DNA of 64,000 nucleotides from Miscanthus floridulus (lineage: Eukaryota; Streptophyta; Magnoliopsida; Poales; Poaceae). The translations under genes and the position numbers were made by a program. Numbering within the stretch: position 1 is the first letter of the stretch; the number at the start of each line of letters is the position of its first letter. The stretch spans positions 16,208,221 to 16,272,220 of the forward strand of contig NC_089593.1 in assembly GCF_019320115.1 (NCBI RefSeq), given 5' to 3'. This document shows positions 42,792 to 54,984 of this stretch, piece by piece. Below the pieces are notes generated by a model. It was given only the letters and a program-made list of their open reading frames with translations. It searched no databases and had not been told where the DNA came from.

Positions 42792-43300
42792 CGTGCATCA
42801 CGCTGCTTTTTCTCGAGCTCATTGATTTTTCCATAGTTCTCGTTGAGCTATGTAGTGTGGCTTTGGTGGGTTTTTCTAAAGTTCCAACCTCCTTGCTCTT
42901 GATTCTGCTAAACTTTGCTTCCAATTATCTAAATCTTTTTATGCTGTCGCTTTTGATTCCTCTTCAGACTTCTCATAAGGTAGCTTCTCTGGAGGGGGCT
43001 TTGTTTTACGATGGCTGGCTTTCTTCTTCATCAGGGACTTCACCGAGGACGGGGGCCTCGTCTGGTTCTATAGCGCAGGAGGTGGAGGATGGGGAGACCA
43101 CCTTGGAGGAGATGGAGATGGAGATGCAGCCATGCCATGGAATGCATCATCATTTTCTAGAGCATCATCATCGTCCATAGCACTATGATGATCATCATGG
43201 GATGGAAGAACTGTACTCAGGTTGGGAGACCTATGAGTACAAAAATGTTTATTACGCGAGAAGCCAATAATTGAGAATGATTATTAAAAAATTGTTTCGT

Positions 43301-44960
43301 TCACTTCCATCCGTACCTATCATGAGGTAGTTGAGGAGGAGGCGATGGTACCCTAGCCGCCGCACTAGGAATAATGATGTAGCGCTTGCGCCATAAAACA
43401 AATGAATGTTGTGCTTGTCCTAGGGTCTTCTCCCCATCACCTCCAGGAAAGTCAAGAGGCACTTTCCTATAGTCTTTGATAACTCTATCCACCAAGACGC
43501 TATAATAGCCAGGTGGAATTGGATTTCCATGGCTTGTTGGTGTCTTCTCAGGGACCATAGGAGAAACAATACCGTGCACCACCAAGACTGTGACACCGGT
43601 ATTCCCCAAGGGAATGTGCAGCTCACATGGCATCAAAGGAATGATCATGTCATCCACGGGGATGTGCTACAATGCATCATCTTGATTTGGGAGCTCAGTG
43701 GAAGCCCAGCTGCTTCTTAGCTGAGGGGGGCTAACGTTGACTGCATGCTCTAATGTTGATGACTGCCTCTGGCTACTCAACTGTAGTGCCACTTGCCATT
43801 TGATTTCCTCTTGCATTCTCGCTCCCATGTTTAGTTCCCTGCTCCTGCGATTGAAGCACTGCCTCCTCTAACCTACGGATCCGCTCTGCCTCCTCATCCT
43901 TCCTTCGCTGGTAGCTTCTATAGGTAGTCATGTCCTTAGGGAAGCCATACCACCATGAAATCAACCCTTTGCCTCGCTTTCGGCCAGGATGTTTAGGAGT
44001 CTAGAGGGCATACGTCAGCTCATCCTTCTCTCGGTTGGGCACAAAGGCACCACTGGTAGAAAGCATCTATAATATTGATAAGTCTTTTTGCTGCTATTTC
44101 CATTTCCCCACCAATAACCGGCTCCCCGGTTTGTGGGCCAGTGATCCCCCATGCATGAAAAACTAATTCTTAGAGCATTCAGGGCCAATCGAGTGAAGAT
44201 GGTTGGATCCCTTTGGCAAGCAGGTCTGCTTCCATTCTTTGCCACTTTAGAATGGCACCCCTATATCCACCTAATCCCTGTTTTATGATGATATACCTTC
44301 TGTTGTGCATTCTATTGGTTCCTTCTCACCCATTCCTCACCCTCTTCCAAGGTCTTATACCTCACAAATTCAGGTCAGTCATCCCTCAACTTTTTGTACA
44401 AGCTATTTTGACTAAATCTAGAGTTAGATTCTCCTTGATAAATTCATTATACAGCCTCTTCTTTTAGGTCTAGAATTGTGTGGCCATTTTCTTAAGAGCC
44501 CAATTTTTAACTAGTTTTCTTAAATCTTCACCTACGAGTAGATTGAAATATGCAGTGACTGAATCCCAAAGAAGGTCCTTCTCTCGCTTAGAGACAAAAC
44601 TGATTAGAGGATCATCCTTCTTCTTTTTTCCATTCACGGACATTGATCAGAACCCTATCCCTAACAAGAACACCACAGTGGTTTATAAACTTCTTTGCAT
44701 TGTTTTTTAGTTGGAGTGGTTCGCCGATATTAGGATCGACTTCTATGATTATGTAGTGGCCCTCATACGTAGAAACACAAAGATTTAGTAATACATATAT
44801 ATATATATGAATTATTGGAACTATGTTTAATTTCATATATAAAGGAGATGCAAGATTATTAATAAATATACATCGCCAGCATTTTCTTGCACAAGAAGTT
44901 CTTGCTCATCTTCAAAATAGTAAGTATTGGGAGTCGTCATCTAACTCCGAGTCGGCCTCG
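43301..44960 (-). pseudogene. CACTA second gene: Transposase_24 (Tnp1/En/Spm-like) region
   Basis: Minus-strand pieces read HCGVLVRDRVLINVREWKK (about 44640-44690), then the helical DNA-binding region (about 44550-44050), then FPKDMTTYRSYQRRKDEEAERIRRLEEAV (43960-43850), a coiled coil, and finally the C-terminal pattern PLMPCELHIPLGNTGVTV and PPGYYSVLVDRVIKDYRKVPLDFP (43640-43420). This order matches the second ORF of grass CACTA elements. Several stops and frame changes separate the pieces. The gene leads directly into the Ulp1 region, so both were probably one protein. Confidence 0.72.
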
Positions 44961-46427
44961 TTCTGGTTGGGGTCATATTGAGTGCCAGCATTGATAATGT
45001 TCATCATGGCCTCATTCTAGTCATAGTCATCTTGCAACTTGGCTATCTTAATTACCACAACTATAGATAAATGAAAATCACACACTAGTCATGCATATGC
45101 AAATGTAGTGAATCAGTGACTTAAACTTAGATAACTATATATAGACTTTAGGGGTTATTATTTATGCCAAACTCGATCTGGTTGGGGCTTGCGCGTTGGT
45201 AAGGGTTTCGAGCGGATTCATGTCACACTAATTATGAAGAATCAAATTTAAATATATATATATATAACTATATAGAATTTAGGGTCATTATTTACGCCTT
45301 CTTTAGGGTTTGGAGCGGAGCTTGGCCGGGTTTGGGTTTAGAGCGGAGCTCAGGATATTAGGATATATATCAACATTTGTGTAGATAAATATATGAAAAT
45401 TCATGTCACACTAATAATGTCAATATATCAAAATTCAGATATATATACCAAAAAATTCATAGCACTAATAAAAACAATCTTTTCAATTGTTGATCAAGAT
45501 TCAAATATATTTCTACAACTATATATTGTAGTGCACTACTACATTTTTTCTACAATTCATAGCACTCAACATTTTTTTCTATATATATATATATTAAAGT
45601 AAACTACTACATTTTTTCTATTTTGTCTACAAATAAAATCTATCTATTTTTTCTATGCCGAAAAAATAATATGCACGCACACATCACACACACACACACA
45701 CACACACTCATAAACACACCACATATGCACACACTGTTGCTCACATGTGTGTAAACGGAGTTCCTCTGGCGAGCACGGCGAGGGACGAGGACGGTGAGCA
45801 CGAGCACGGCGAGCACAATCGAGCACGGTGGGGACAAGGCTCGCACGACGAGCTGGCAACTAGTCAGAGATGAGGACGATGAGCGCGTGCGCATAGAGCT
45901 AGCCAGGGACAAAGTTCGTGTGTGGACGATGTACTTCGACAGCGAGGATGAGCGAGGGCACCAACGGGGTGATGAGGCGAGGGCACCGGCGGGGTGATGA
46001 GGCCGGTGCTAGATCAGATATGATGTAGACGAGGACGACGCGCTCCGACAGCAAGGATGAGCAAGGAATGAGCGAGGGCGCCGGTGGGATGACGAGGATG
46101 ACGCGCGTGGAGCCAGGGACGAAGCGCGCGCCTGATGAGAGGCGATGCTGGAGGTAGGCACGTGGATCCAGCGATGACGAGGACGAGGATTGACGATGGT
46201 GGTGGATCCAAATCAGATCTGGGCGAGGGCAAGGACGATGGCGGTAGATCCAAATCTGAGCACCGCGCACGAACAAGAGAGGCACGAGCCGGGCCACCGG
46301 TGGAGACGACGAGAGAGGTGCGCGTGTGTGGAGGCGATGCTAGAGGCGGTGATGATCGAGAGGCGGTGGCGCGGTGGCTCTCGGGCGAAGAAGACGAGAT
46401 GATGGTGGGGGAGAAGAGAGGAGGTGA
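44961..46427 (-). other. 5' region of the second CACTA gene; microsatellite
   Basis: AT-rich intron-like DNA (45060-45650) with repeats of TTTAGGGTTTGGAGCGGAGC, a (CA)n run at 45685-45707, then a GC-rich purine-biased block (45770-46430) with GAGCACGGCGAGCACG and GATGAGCGAGGGC repeats. Minus-strand frames here (for example 46463-46014, MASPGTKGPSYISPPLF) are proline/serine-rich and may be leader sequence rather than protein. Confidence 0.45.
45685..45707. repeat. (CA)n microsatellite
   Basis: An uninterrupted CA run of about 11 units. Confidence 0.95.
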
Positions 46428-46433
46428 TATATA
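46428..46433 (-). promoter_or_regulatory. Candidate TATA box for the second CACTA gene
   Basis: CTATATATCACC on the minus strand lies directly inside the internal CCGGGACTAAAG-like zone. The arrangement copies the one at the true right end (TATA at 62954-62959 next to subterminal repeats). Confidence 0.5.
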
Positions 46434-46435
46434 GG

Positions 46436-46610
46436 AGGGACCTTTAGTTCCGGGTGAAGCCACGACCTGGGACTATAGGTCCTTTAGTCCCAGGTGCAGC
46501 CACGGCCCGGGATTAAAGGCAATTTTTGGCGGGCCATGAAAATATTGCCCATCTGTAGTCCTGGGTGGTTGATCCACCTAGGAGTAAAGGTGGGTTGCAG
46601 TTTGGATTCC
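46436..46610. repeat. Internal block of CACTA subterminal-type repeats
   Basis: CTTTAGTTCCGGGTG, CCTTTAGTCCCAGGTGCAGCC, GGCCCGGGATTAAAGGC and GTAGTCCTGGGTGG match the terminal motifs, but no CACTA terminus is present here. It may be the eroded 5' end of a second element. Confidence 0.7.
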
Positions 46611-47056
46611 CGCTAGTTTCCAGAAGTTTTTCCTTTTTTATATATTTTTTTATATAAATATCTAGAGAGTTGTTAATTGCCTAGTAAATAAAATATTAGT
46701 CAGCAATATACAAAAAAATTTCTGGACCTGGTTTTGCGTTATTGTACACAAAAAAAATCTGTAACCTAAACTCTTTTGTTTTACCATATAAATATTTAAC
46801 ATAGTGTAAATAATAATCACAATTTCTACCATGCAAAAATGTACTTCTTAATTAAAATCATTAAAATTAATGCTTTTCGATAGGAAATTAGTTTTCACAT
46901 CTTATTAACGTTGATCATTTGGTTTTTAATCGCACATTCTCCACAGGAAATCTACCATCAAGCAAAAAATTCATTTACACCGTAGAAAATATGAAAAACA
47001 TGACACAAAAATCTGAAGTCATAATTATTACACAATAGGTCTAACACATCACCATA

Positions 47057-50000
47057 TCAAGTGGAAATAGCAACGAACTTCTTCTTGACATATGTCCCTT
47101 GGTTATGATCGCGCCGTAACCATGTAGTGTCCTCATCATTTAGCAGGACGCTTGGGTCGCTGTTCAATGTGAAGTGTGGAATTCTATCATTCTTTTCATA
47201 ATCTTCTAGCATGTCAGACCTGTCCTTGATTCCCATGATGTTTCTTTTGTCTGAAAGAACTATGTGGCACTTTGGCTTATTGTCTGAGATGTTGTTGTTT
47301 TTTCCCTTTCTTCGGTTTGGTGGACATGTCCTTCACATAGAATACCTGATTCACATCCTTAGCTAAGACGAATGGTTCATCTCTGTACCCAAGATTGTTG
47401 AGGTCCATTGTTGTCATTCCGTACTGATGGTCAACTGTTACCCCACCTCTGGTCACCCTCACCCATTGGCACCAAAACAAAGGGACCTTAAAATAAGGTC
47501 AATAGTCTAGTTCCTATATCTCATCTATGTGGCCATAATATGTTTCCTTATTCCCATTTATGTTCGTGGCATCTATGCGGACACCACTATTTTGGTTGGT
47601 GCTCCTTTTTATCTTGGGCTATCGTGTAAAATGTATTACCATTTATCTCGTACCCTTTGAATGTCAGGATATGCCAAGATGGTTCCCTAGACAACAAGTA
47701 CAATTGCTCATCTAGACTCTCATCACACTGACATCATTTCTGCAACCAACCACCAAAAGTTTCCATGTGCCGATGCATAATCCTGGCTTTCAGGCCTCCC
47801 CGGGAATTCGCCACGTACAATGTCCTCGTGTACCTCGATATACGAATCCACCAAGGAGGAGTTTTGCAAAACTATGTAGTGTGCTTTACGGAAATAATCA
47901 TCCTCCTTGCCAATATATGCTTTCTTCCCTAGTGTCCCCTTTCCACTTAGTCTCCCCTCATGCCATGATTCAGGAACACCAATCGGGTCGAGGTCACGAA
48001 TAAAATCAACACGTAGAACTCAATGACCTCCTCTGTTTCCGTAGCCTTTGGCGATGCTTCCTTCTTGCTAGTAGGGTTGTGAAGCATATTTCTTTAGGAC
48101 TCCCATGAATCTATTAAAGGGGAACATATTGTGTAGGAACATAGGACCGAGAATACTAATCTCTTTGATCAAGTGAACTAGGAGGTGCATCATAATATTA
48201 AAGAAGGATGGTGGGAACACCAACTCAAAGCTAACAAGACATTGGACCACATCATTCTGTAGCTTTGCTAGATGCGCTGGATTGATTGCCTTCTAAGAAA
48301 TTGCATTGAAGGAATGCACATAGTTTCATGGTGGCTAATTAGTACATTTGGAGGTAGAATCCCTCTCAATGCAATCGGAAGCAATTATGTCATAAGCACG
48401 TGGCAGTCATAAGACTTTAAGTTTAGGAATTTCTTCTCTGCCACATTTATTATCCCCTTTACATTCGAGGAGAAGCCAGATGGAACCTCTTGATGCTATT
48501 TAGGCATTCAAACATGCTTTCCTTCTCTTCTTTGCTAAGAGTGTAGCTAGGTAGGACTTAAGTACTAGCGTCCATCATCTACCTTCCCTAGGATGCAGGT
48601 TCTCTCATTCTTTCATATACTGTAGGTCCTATCTTGCTTCTAGTGTGTCCTTAGACTTCCCATACACACCCATGAAGCCTAGCAGGTTCACATAAAGATT
48701 CTTCGTTAGGTGCATCATGTCGATCGCGCTGCGGACCTCTAGGACTTGCCAGTAGGGTAGCTCCCAAAATATGGACTTCTTCTTCCACATGTGTGCGTGT
48801 CTGTTAGCATCATTTAGAACAGGTGGGCTGCCAGGTCCCTTTCCAAACACTACATGTACATCCTTGACCATATTGAATACATCCTCACCACTACTGGTTG
48901 TTAGGCTTTGTTTGGCGCTCTACCTTACCTTTAAAATGCTTGCCGCTCCTTCTTAGGGCATGATTCAATGGAAGAAATCGATGTTGGCCCATGTACACGA
49001 CCTTTCGATATTTTTTTAAAAATATACCTTCCATGTCATGAAAATAGTGCGTGCATGCATTATATCCCTTATTTGATTGTCCTGAAAGATTACTAAGAGC
49101 AGGCCAATCATTGATTGTTACTGAACAACAATGCTCGCAGGTCAAAGTGTTTCTGTTTGTACTCATCCCACATACGTACGTCTATGCTGCTCCACAAAAG
49201 TAGAAGTTCCTCAACTAATGGCCTCAGGTACACATCAATCTCGTTTCTAGGTTGCTTCAGGGCCTTGGATGAGCACTTGCATCATAATGAACTTTTGCTT
49301 CATGCACAGCCATGGAGGAAGGTTGTAGATACATAGAGTAATAGGCCAAGTGCTATGACTGCTGCTCTGCTCCCTGAAAGAATTCATGCCATCCGTACTT
49401 AAAGCAAACCTTAAGTTTCTTGCATCATCTGCAAACTTTGGGAATTCTCTATTGATTGCTCATCACTGGGACCCATTAGCGGGGTGTCTCAACATATTGT
49501 CTACCTTACGGTCTTCTTTGTGCAATCGCAGTAACTTTGCATGCTCTTTGTTTCTAAACAAACATTTCAAGCATGGTATTATAGGAGCATACCACATCAC
49601 CTTGGCAGGGATTCTCTTCCTGGGACGTTCACCATCGCCCTCAACATCACCAGGGTCATCTCGCCTTATCTTATACTACAATGCATGGCATACCGAGCAT
49701 GCATCCAAACTCTCGTACGCACCGTGGTAGAGGATGCAGTCATTAGGACATGCATGTATCTTCTGGATTTCTAATCCCAGAGGGTAGACGACCTGTTTTG
49801 TTGTGTATGTAGTGGCGGGCAATTCGTTTGCCTTTAGAAGCATCTTCTTTGTGATAGTCAGTAACTCTCCAAATTCCTTATCGGATACACCATTCCATGC
49901 CTTCCATTACAACAATTCAAGTGTAGGCACCCAACTTATTTTGCCCCTCTTCGCAAGTCGGGTATAGCAATTTCTTGTGATCCTCTAGCATATGCTCGAA

Positions 50001-50460
50001 CTTGATCTTCTCATTTTCACTTTCGCATTCTCTCTATGCATCATGGATGGTCTGACCAAGATCATCAGTGAGCTCATCTTTCTACCGCTACCTCTTCTTC
50101 AGCTTTCCCCATTACTAGTATCATCAAAGGCACCGTATTCAGTAAAACCACTGAATAATAATGTTGTCATCATCCCCTTGTTCTTCTTCTTCATCTTCTT
50201 CCATTATAACACCTCTTTCTCCATGTTTAGTCCAACAAATATAGTTTGGCATGAAACCCGACTGTAAACTAGGTGTTCGTGTAGGATCCTTGAGCAAGAA
50301 TAATCCTTCTCATTCTTACATAGAACACATGGGACAGCACATGAAACCATTCCTGCAGTGTTTGCCTTCGGCCACATTTATGAATTCTTGCACGCCCCTA
50401 ATGAACTCTGGCGAGCGGCTGGTCCGTGTTGTACATCCATTGCCGGTTCATCTACATTAC
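47057..50460 (-). pseudogene. TNPD (TNP2-type) CACTA transposase, decayed
   Basis: TNPD is the CACTA transposase that cuts the element out. Right to left: a transposase-associated N-terminal domain (WMYNTD, then SPEFIRGVQEFINVAE and NGFMCCP, 50455-50330), and the TNP2 core from about 49760 (NDCILYHGAYESLDACSVC, RKRIPAKVMWYAPIIPCLK, STDGMNSFREQSSSHSTWP, NLPPWLCMKQKF). It continues with TINDWPALSNLSGQSNKGY and YMGQHRFLPLNHALRRSGKHF (49170-48930), VVFGKGPGSPP (about 48855) and DMMHLTKNLYVNLLGFMGVYG (48720-48660). A DUF4218-type piece (VFPPSFFNIMMHLLVHL, 48230) and a DUF4216-type piece (FWCQWVRV, DEPFVLAKDVNQVFYVKD, 47480-47300) follow, ending GTYVKKKFVAIST at 47057. Many stops and frame changes (for example near 49470 and 49100) show it is dead. 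Confidence 0.87.
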
Positions 50461-51166
50461 ATGACGTACACCACATCAAAAACTTGTAATAACACATATT
50501 ATACAACATGTATGATTAGTAGTTAATTAAAAGATCTAAAATATCCATCAATCAACATGATTAATTAATATCCGATACCACACAGTTGTTTCACATACTC
50601 TCGAATATTAATTTATTAAAGCCTTGATACAATGTAGACAATCCCATAATAGCACTAAACAAACAAAACCTATAATGCACTTCAGCAAATAAGGATTTTG
50701 TGACCAACTTCCAACTAAAATAGACAGACCATTCTTCTGCTGGTTCACTGCCTCATCATACAAAGGTGCACTCTCATCAGTCGCCTCAGTCACCTTTGCA
50801 AGAGATTTTTGAACGTGCTCAACATACTCTTCCTCCTAGTACCAACCATAACATGATCCTAGTGCCATTCCCACTGAAATTACAACAACAAATCAAGAAC
50901 TTTAATCAAAATCATCACGAAAAATGGCTACAAAGCATAACAAAACATGACAAAAATTACTCACTTCGCGATTCTGAACATGTGTAGAAGATGCGCCCTT
51001 GGTTGGGACCCTTCTTCTTCACCCTGTACTCCCTCACAAGTCTTCTGCCCATACTTGCCTGCACGCAATGAGAGGGAGGTCCAGCCTCAGTCGCTTAGGG
51101 ACCCCATGCTGAGGCCGAGGACCCAGAAGCAGTCACCATCTATGACTCTCTATACTCATTTTCATC
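50461..51166 (-). other. 5' untranslated part of the TNPD gene up to the gypsy insertion
   Basis: Repeat-free sequence with a CCCTTGGTTGGGACCC-type GC-rich part at 51000-51160. It is separated from the CACTA promoter at 62954 by the 11.2-kb retrotransposon. A short minus frame (50793-50608) with a hydrophobic end is not recognised. Confidence 0.45.
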
Positions 51167-52979
51167 TGTCGACATAGAATTTTCTTCTCATGCTGAGGAC
51201 ACACGAGCAAGCCGGAAGGGTCCGCTTGATGGAGCTGGACATCCGTCTAGCTTCAGGCATAGGGATGGTCGATCCTACGCAATTCCTCCCTGAGACGTAT
51301 CAGTTAATTTGACCCTGTAATTGACAAGGAGAGAAAGTTTATCAGTAATTTTGGGCAGGAACATGCCGGTGTTGCCAGACTAGTCCTGAATGTGCAGCTC
51401 TGAGAGCCGATATGAAAGGAGATCGACTAAATAGCCGATTACAACATATTCATAAGAATAAATCGGTTAAAGTTCATGGAGTTATGTAAGAAGAATCGGT
51501 TATCATTTAGGATGAATATCATTCTTTAAACAAATATTGGTCAATGGCAAAAAGATATTAACAATAATTAGTTCATGCCTGAGCCAATGACTGCAAGTAA
51601 CTGAACCTATTTTTTTTATAAAAGAAATAGTTCATCATCATTCAACCTATTTAATAGAGATAAATCTAATGAACATATTAGATCTCATCTATCGCTATGA
51701 CCAGTGGGGCATGAGGCAGAATCATGCAGGCCGTAGAAACAACAATAGACTCGACGACCCTAACTTATTACTAATATCAGTGGGGCATGAGGCAGAATCA
51801 TGTAGGCCGTAATACAATAATAAGATCATGGGGCTAACATATTTTTCATCCTATCACTACTTCAACGATCTTGTGATGCGAACTATTAGTGAAAGCGCTC
51901 GATATCGGCTAAAATAGCCGATTCAGGCATAACGCATAGTTAAGGTCATGCCCTCTCACTAATAGATCTATCAACTAACGACCCCCACTCCATAGTGCTA
52001 ACAGTGGGGTGTGAGGCAGAATTACATAGGCCATGATAACGGGCCATGGAACAATTTTCGCTAGCCAATAGATCTACTCAAGATCAAACATGCCTTAACC
52101 GCACGCTATGCACGATCAAGATTGACGTAAAACAGTTGATAAAACATAACTCATCATTTAAAGTGCAGATTAAATTAGTTTAGATTAACAAACGATGGGT
52201 TAACAAAGATATAAGGCCGATCTAGATCAATCCCAATCGGGCGAAGTGATATTGCTGTAATTTAATAAACAACGGAAGCAATAAGCAATATCGGTAACTT
52301 AATGAAGCTATCCGAAGGAACGCCACCCTTAGATAGAGCCGATAACTTGACCTTAATCTAGTTCGAGCAATGGAGGTCGACCGGATTGATGCAGCCGTAC
52401 TTGAACTAGACAAGAGTCGATAACTAACTCATACCAGAGTCGTAGTGGAGGTCGATCGGATCGATGTAGCCGTACTGAACAGAGATATAAGCCATGACTG
52501 ATACTTACAGACAAGCAGTGGAGGTCGATCAGGATCGATGCAGCTGTACTTGCTGAAGAACTCGCTGAGATCTACTCTACTCCTACTCCTAAGGGGTGGT
52601 CAGAGCCGAAAAAGTAAATAACTTGTATTGGATTGATTGTGTCTTTTGCAATAACCTGGGCTTTGATATTTATACCCAGGGACCTGCGCACGACTCCTGT
52701 CTAAGCATGACTCATCACAATTTTTGACCCTAGAGAAAACATTCCTAATTTAAGATAACTTGGACTCTAATCTTTCCCTTTTTGTAGAGTCCAGCATGTC
52801 TCATCCTAGCGCTGATCATAGCCTTTGTTGTTATCTGCTGGCGCTATCTGAAGAAAGCCGATTCCAGTTTTGCATTCGAATCAGCTGGTGTCCGATCCAC
52901 ATGCAATTAATTCCTTGATGACATGGTCTTAGGAGCTTTCGAGTCCCTATGACACTTCTTCCAAATTTTGGTGTAAACA
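51167..52979 (-). repeat. 3' LTR (element orientation) of the gypsy element
   Basis: 1.8 kb. It contains two internal repeat sets: AGTGGGGCATGAGGCAGAAT (51703, 51780, a variant near 52005) and GTGGAGGTCGA-CGGATCGATG (near 52370, 52446, 52518). Confidence 0.93.
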
Positions 52980-52996
52980 CATGCCCCCCAATTTTG
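52980..52996 (-). other. Polypurine tract
   Basis: Minus-strand AAAATTGGGGGGCATG abuts the LTR, the priming site for plus-strand synthesis. Confidence 0.8.
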
Positions 52997-53219
52997 GGAT
53001 AAAAATAATTTTATCCCAAAATTCTCGCATCTGTATCCCCGATAGGTCTATAGTCAAAGGTAGAGAATCTTGATCTAGGGTCTACCGTTTGACGTCACTT
53101 ATGTCAGCTCATGAGCCCATGCTTCAAAACTTTTTATGAGAGCATCATTGCTTCACAGGCACTTGGATTCATCTTTCTAGGCCGGCTATAAAATGTCTAT
53201 CTGACCCTGGCGAGAGCAA

Positions 53220-54780
53220 CTCAACAATTCAGCCATGTTTCTCTTCTATCTACCCCCTCGAGTGCTTCTGACTCCGCCAGACCCTCCATGGTCTATCTTT
53301 TTGCTAAGAAGATCTTGAGCGATTAGAAGAATTCTTGTGCATAGGGTGATTGTGTCGCCCATTCTAGCACCTTGTTGAGCAAGAGGATCAGCTATTGGGG
53401 CTAGAAGAAGTCTTGTGATATCACTTGTGTCTTCTCACCATGCTCGCAGAGCTGTTCTAGTGTTTGCAAGGGCTAAAATGTGTGGACACATTTCCCTTGT
53501 TTGTTCCACCAAACGCCCACCGGGAAAGCCACAGGCTTCTTTTCCACAGTTTCCTAGTCACCGAGAAATCAGCTGGCCATCTATTAGGTGGGCGGCATTT
53601 CCCCTTCTCCTGGCACAATTTTATCGAATGGGCCGACGCGACTTGGTTCACGATGACCTTCGACCTTGTGGGGACCCGGACTCCCTTCGATCCAAAGAAG
53701 CCTTGGTGAGTCGATATTTGGTCAACGTAAGTTCTCCCATGATATTTTGTAACCTAGGGAAGCAATAAGTCCAAATCTGTTATTTCTTCGTCATCTGTCC
53801 CCTAAACTTCTAGAGTGTTGATCATGTTCTGTGTCTGATTTCAATTTCACACCTCCAGGGAAACCTATCTCCTCTCCTTCCTGAGGCTATATATACGGGC
53901 CACGGCTGGGGATTAGAAAACAACCCACTTTGTTTCAAACCTTCTGCATCCTTAGTATAGTTCCTGCTTTTTCGTAGGTTTGAGATCATGGAGAACAGCA
54001 AGAGGTCTGCTGAGGAGGCTCTCGATGAATCTGCATCATTGCGCTAGTGCATCCATCGTCAAGAGGGTGCACCTCGCGATGCTCCTGTCAGTTCTAGAGC
54101 AGAGGGCTAACTCTACATAGCCTTTGGGGTCATCCTTAGCACCAATTTGTCGCTAGCTCTCCCGCTATCCAAGGAGGCCGAGAGATGACGATGACCTGAA
54201 TCGCTTCCATTGATCGGACCAACAAGAAACTTGCTGACTGCCTCTCTATTGCGGAATTAGCTCTGGCCATAGTTCAGGGCCGATCACCCCCTGAGGCCAA
54301 CCTAGTGTGGGAGAGGCTGGCCAAGGCTAAGCCAGAATCGCTGGTGAGCCATTTACCATAATTTTCTATTTCTTCTTAACTTTTGCCTCTAGGATCCTGA
54401 TCACCTCTTCCGTAAATCTTTTAGATCTATTGGCTTAGCTAGAAAGCCTTCATTTAGCTACGGACCATGCGGCGGGATTCATCAATGACAGGGGAGCCGT
54501 TCCGGTGGTTCACTTGCACGACATCCTAAACCGCGTCAGAGAAGTCGCTCTTCATGGCGTTGTCATGGTGCTGCCATGGCGTTGGCTGCTATGCAAGTTC
54601 ACTCTGGCCATGATCTTCGGCTTCTTTCCCGTGGAGCTCTAGCCACTGGATACCCTGGAAATTATGAGCGCCTAGGTCGAGGATTTCTTCGACGCCTGCC
54701 AACTCTGTAGCCCTGACCGTCCTAGGCCGATGATATAGTAAACAAAGTGTTTTCTAGTCTGCAGCTTGTATTAAGTGATA
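53220..54780 (+). pseudogene. Antisense extra gene, copy 1
   Basis: It runs opposite to the retrotransposon's own genes. A TATATATA box (53888-53895) precedes an ATG at 53988 by 100 bases; the frame opens MENSKRSAEEALDESASLR and then stops. Later blocks resemble copy 2: GRSPPEANLVWERLAKAKPE (about 54280-54340) before a donor-like GGTGAGCC, and HDILNRVREVALHGV (54517-54561), which matches QDILARVHEIALHGV in copy 2 at 11 of 15 residues. A long frame upstream (53415-53768) has no recognised family. Stops within exons show decay. Function of such antisense ORFs is unknown; I did not recognise a host family. Confidence 0.6.
53888..53895 (+). promoter_or_regulatory. Candidate TATA box of antisense gene copy 1
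   Basis: GGCTATATATACGGGCC is a good plant TATA context, and an ATG follows about 93 bases after its end. Copy 2 lacks an equally clear box. Confidence 0.55.
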
Positions 54781-54984
54781 TCAGGAAACAATTCCCTTGT
54801 CTCCAATGATTTTCCTTTTACTTCATGCATCACTTTGTCCATGTTTGCCTCGCTCCTGCGGGCGATACACATCGTACCCGCTTTTGCCACTCTGGGTTTA
54901 TCTTTGCACTAGATGTGATACCCTTCTGGTGTCGGCTATTAGAGCTGACAGCCGAGCAAATTAATTGTCAAGTATTAATCCAAA

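Larger units (their letters stand above)
40028..42960 (-). pseudogene. Ulp1-like C48 cysteine peptidase region of the CACTA element
   Basis: Ulp1 peptidases cleave SUMO or related modifiers; plant CACTA and Mutator-like elements are known to carry such genes. Gene order is right to left: PPPEKLPYEKSEEES (about 42960), a break by the solo LTR at 41359-42791, SDYERSLDKSYKASLKTKR, VGG-type linker GLTPQQLIGGG, then TYQYGRSLV. Next is FKDTVTPYDRWRP with LPYNF (about 40560), the catalytic His block YHWILLVIDMSQE (about 40480), and the Cys block NLCGYYICEF (about 40060), reached only by correcting one base. An in-frame stop follows at ...CEFLM. GT-AG introns separate the blocks. The catalytic motifs are recognisable, but the solo LTR, one frameshift and at least one stop make it a pseudogene. 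Confidence 0.82.

Noticed and set aside
45640..46463. Frames rich in Arg, Ser, Pro and Cys
   Set aside because: They come from the (CA)n run and GAGCACGGCGAG repeats in a CACTA leader region.
53415..53768. 117-residue plus frame near antisense gene copy 1 considered as a separate gene
   Set aside because: No family match and overlapped by other frames; kept only as part of the antisense unit.
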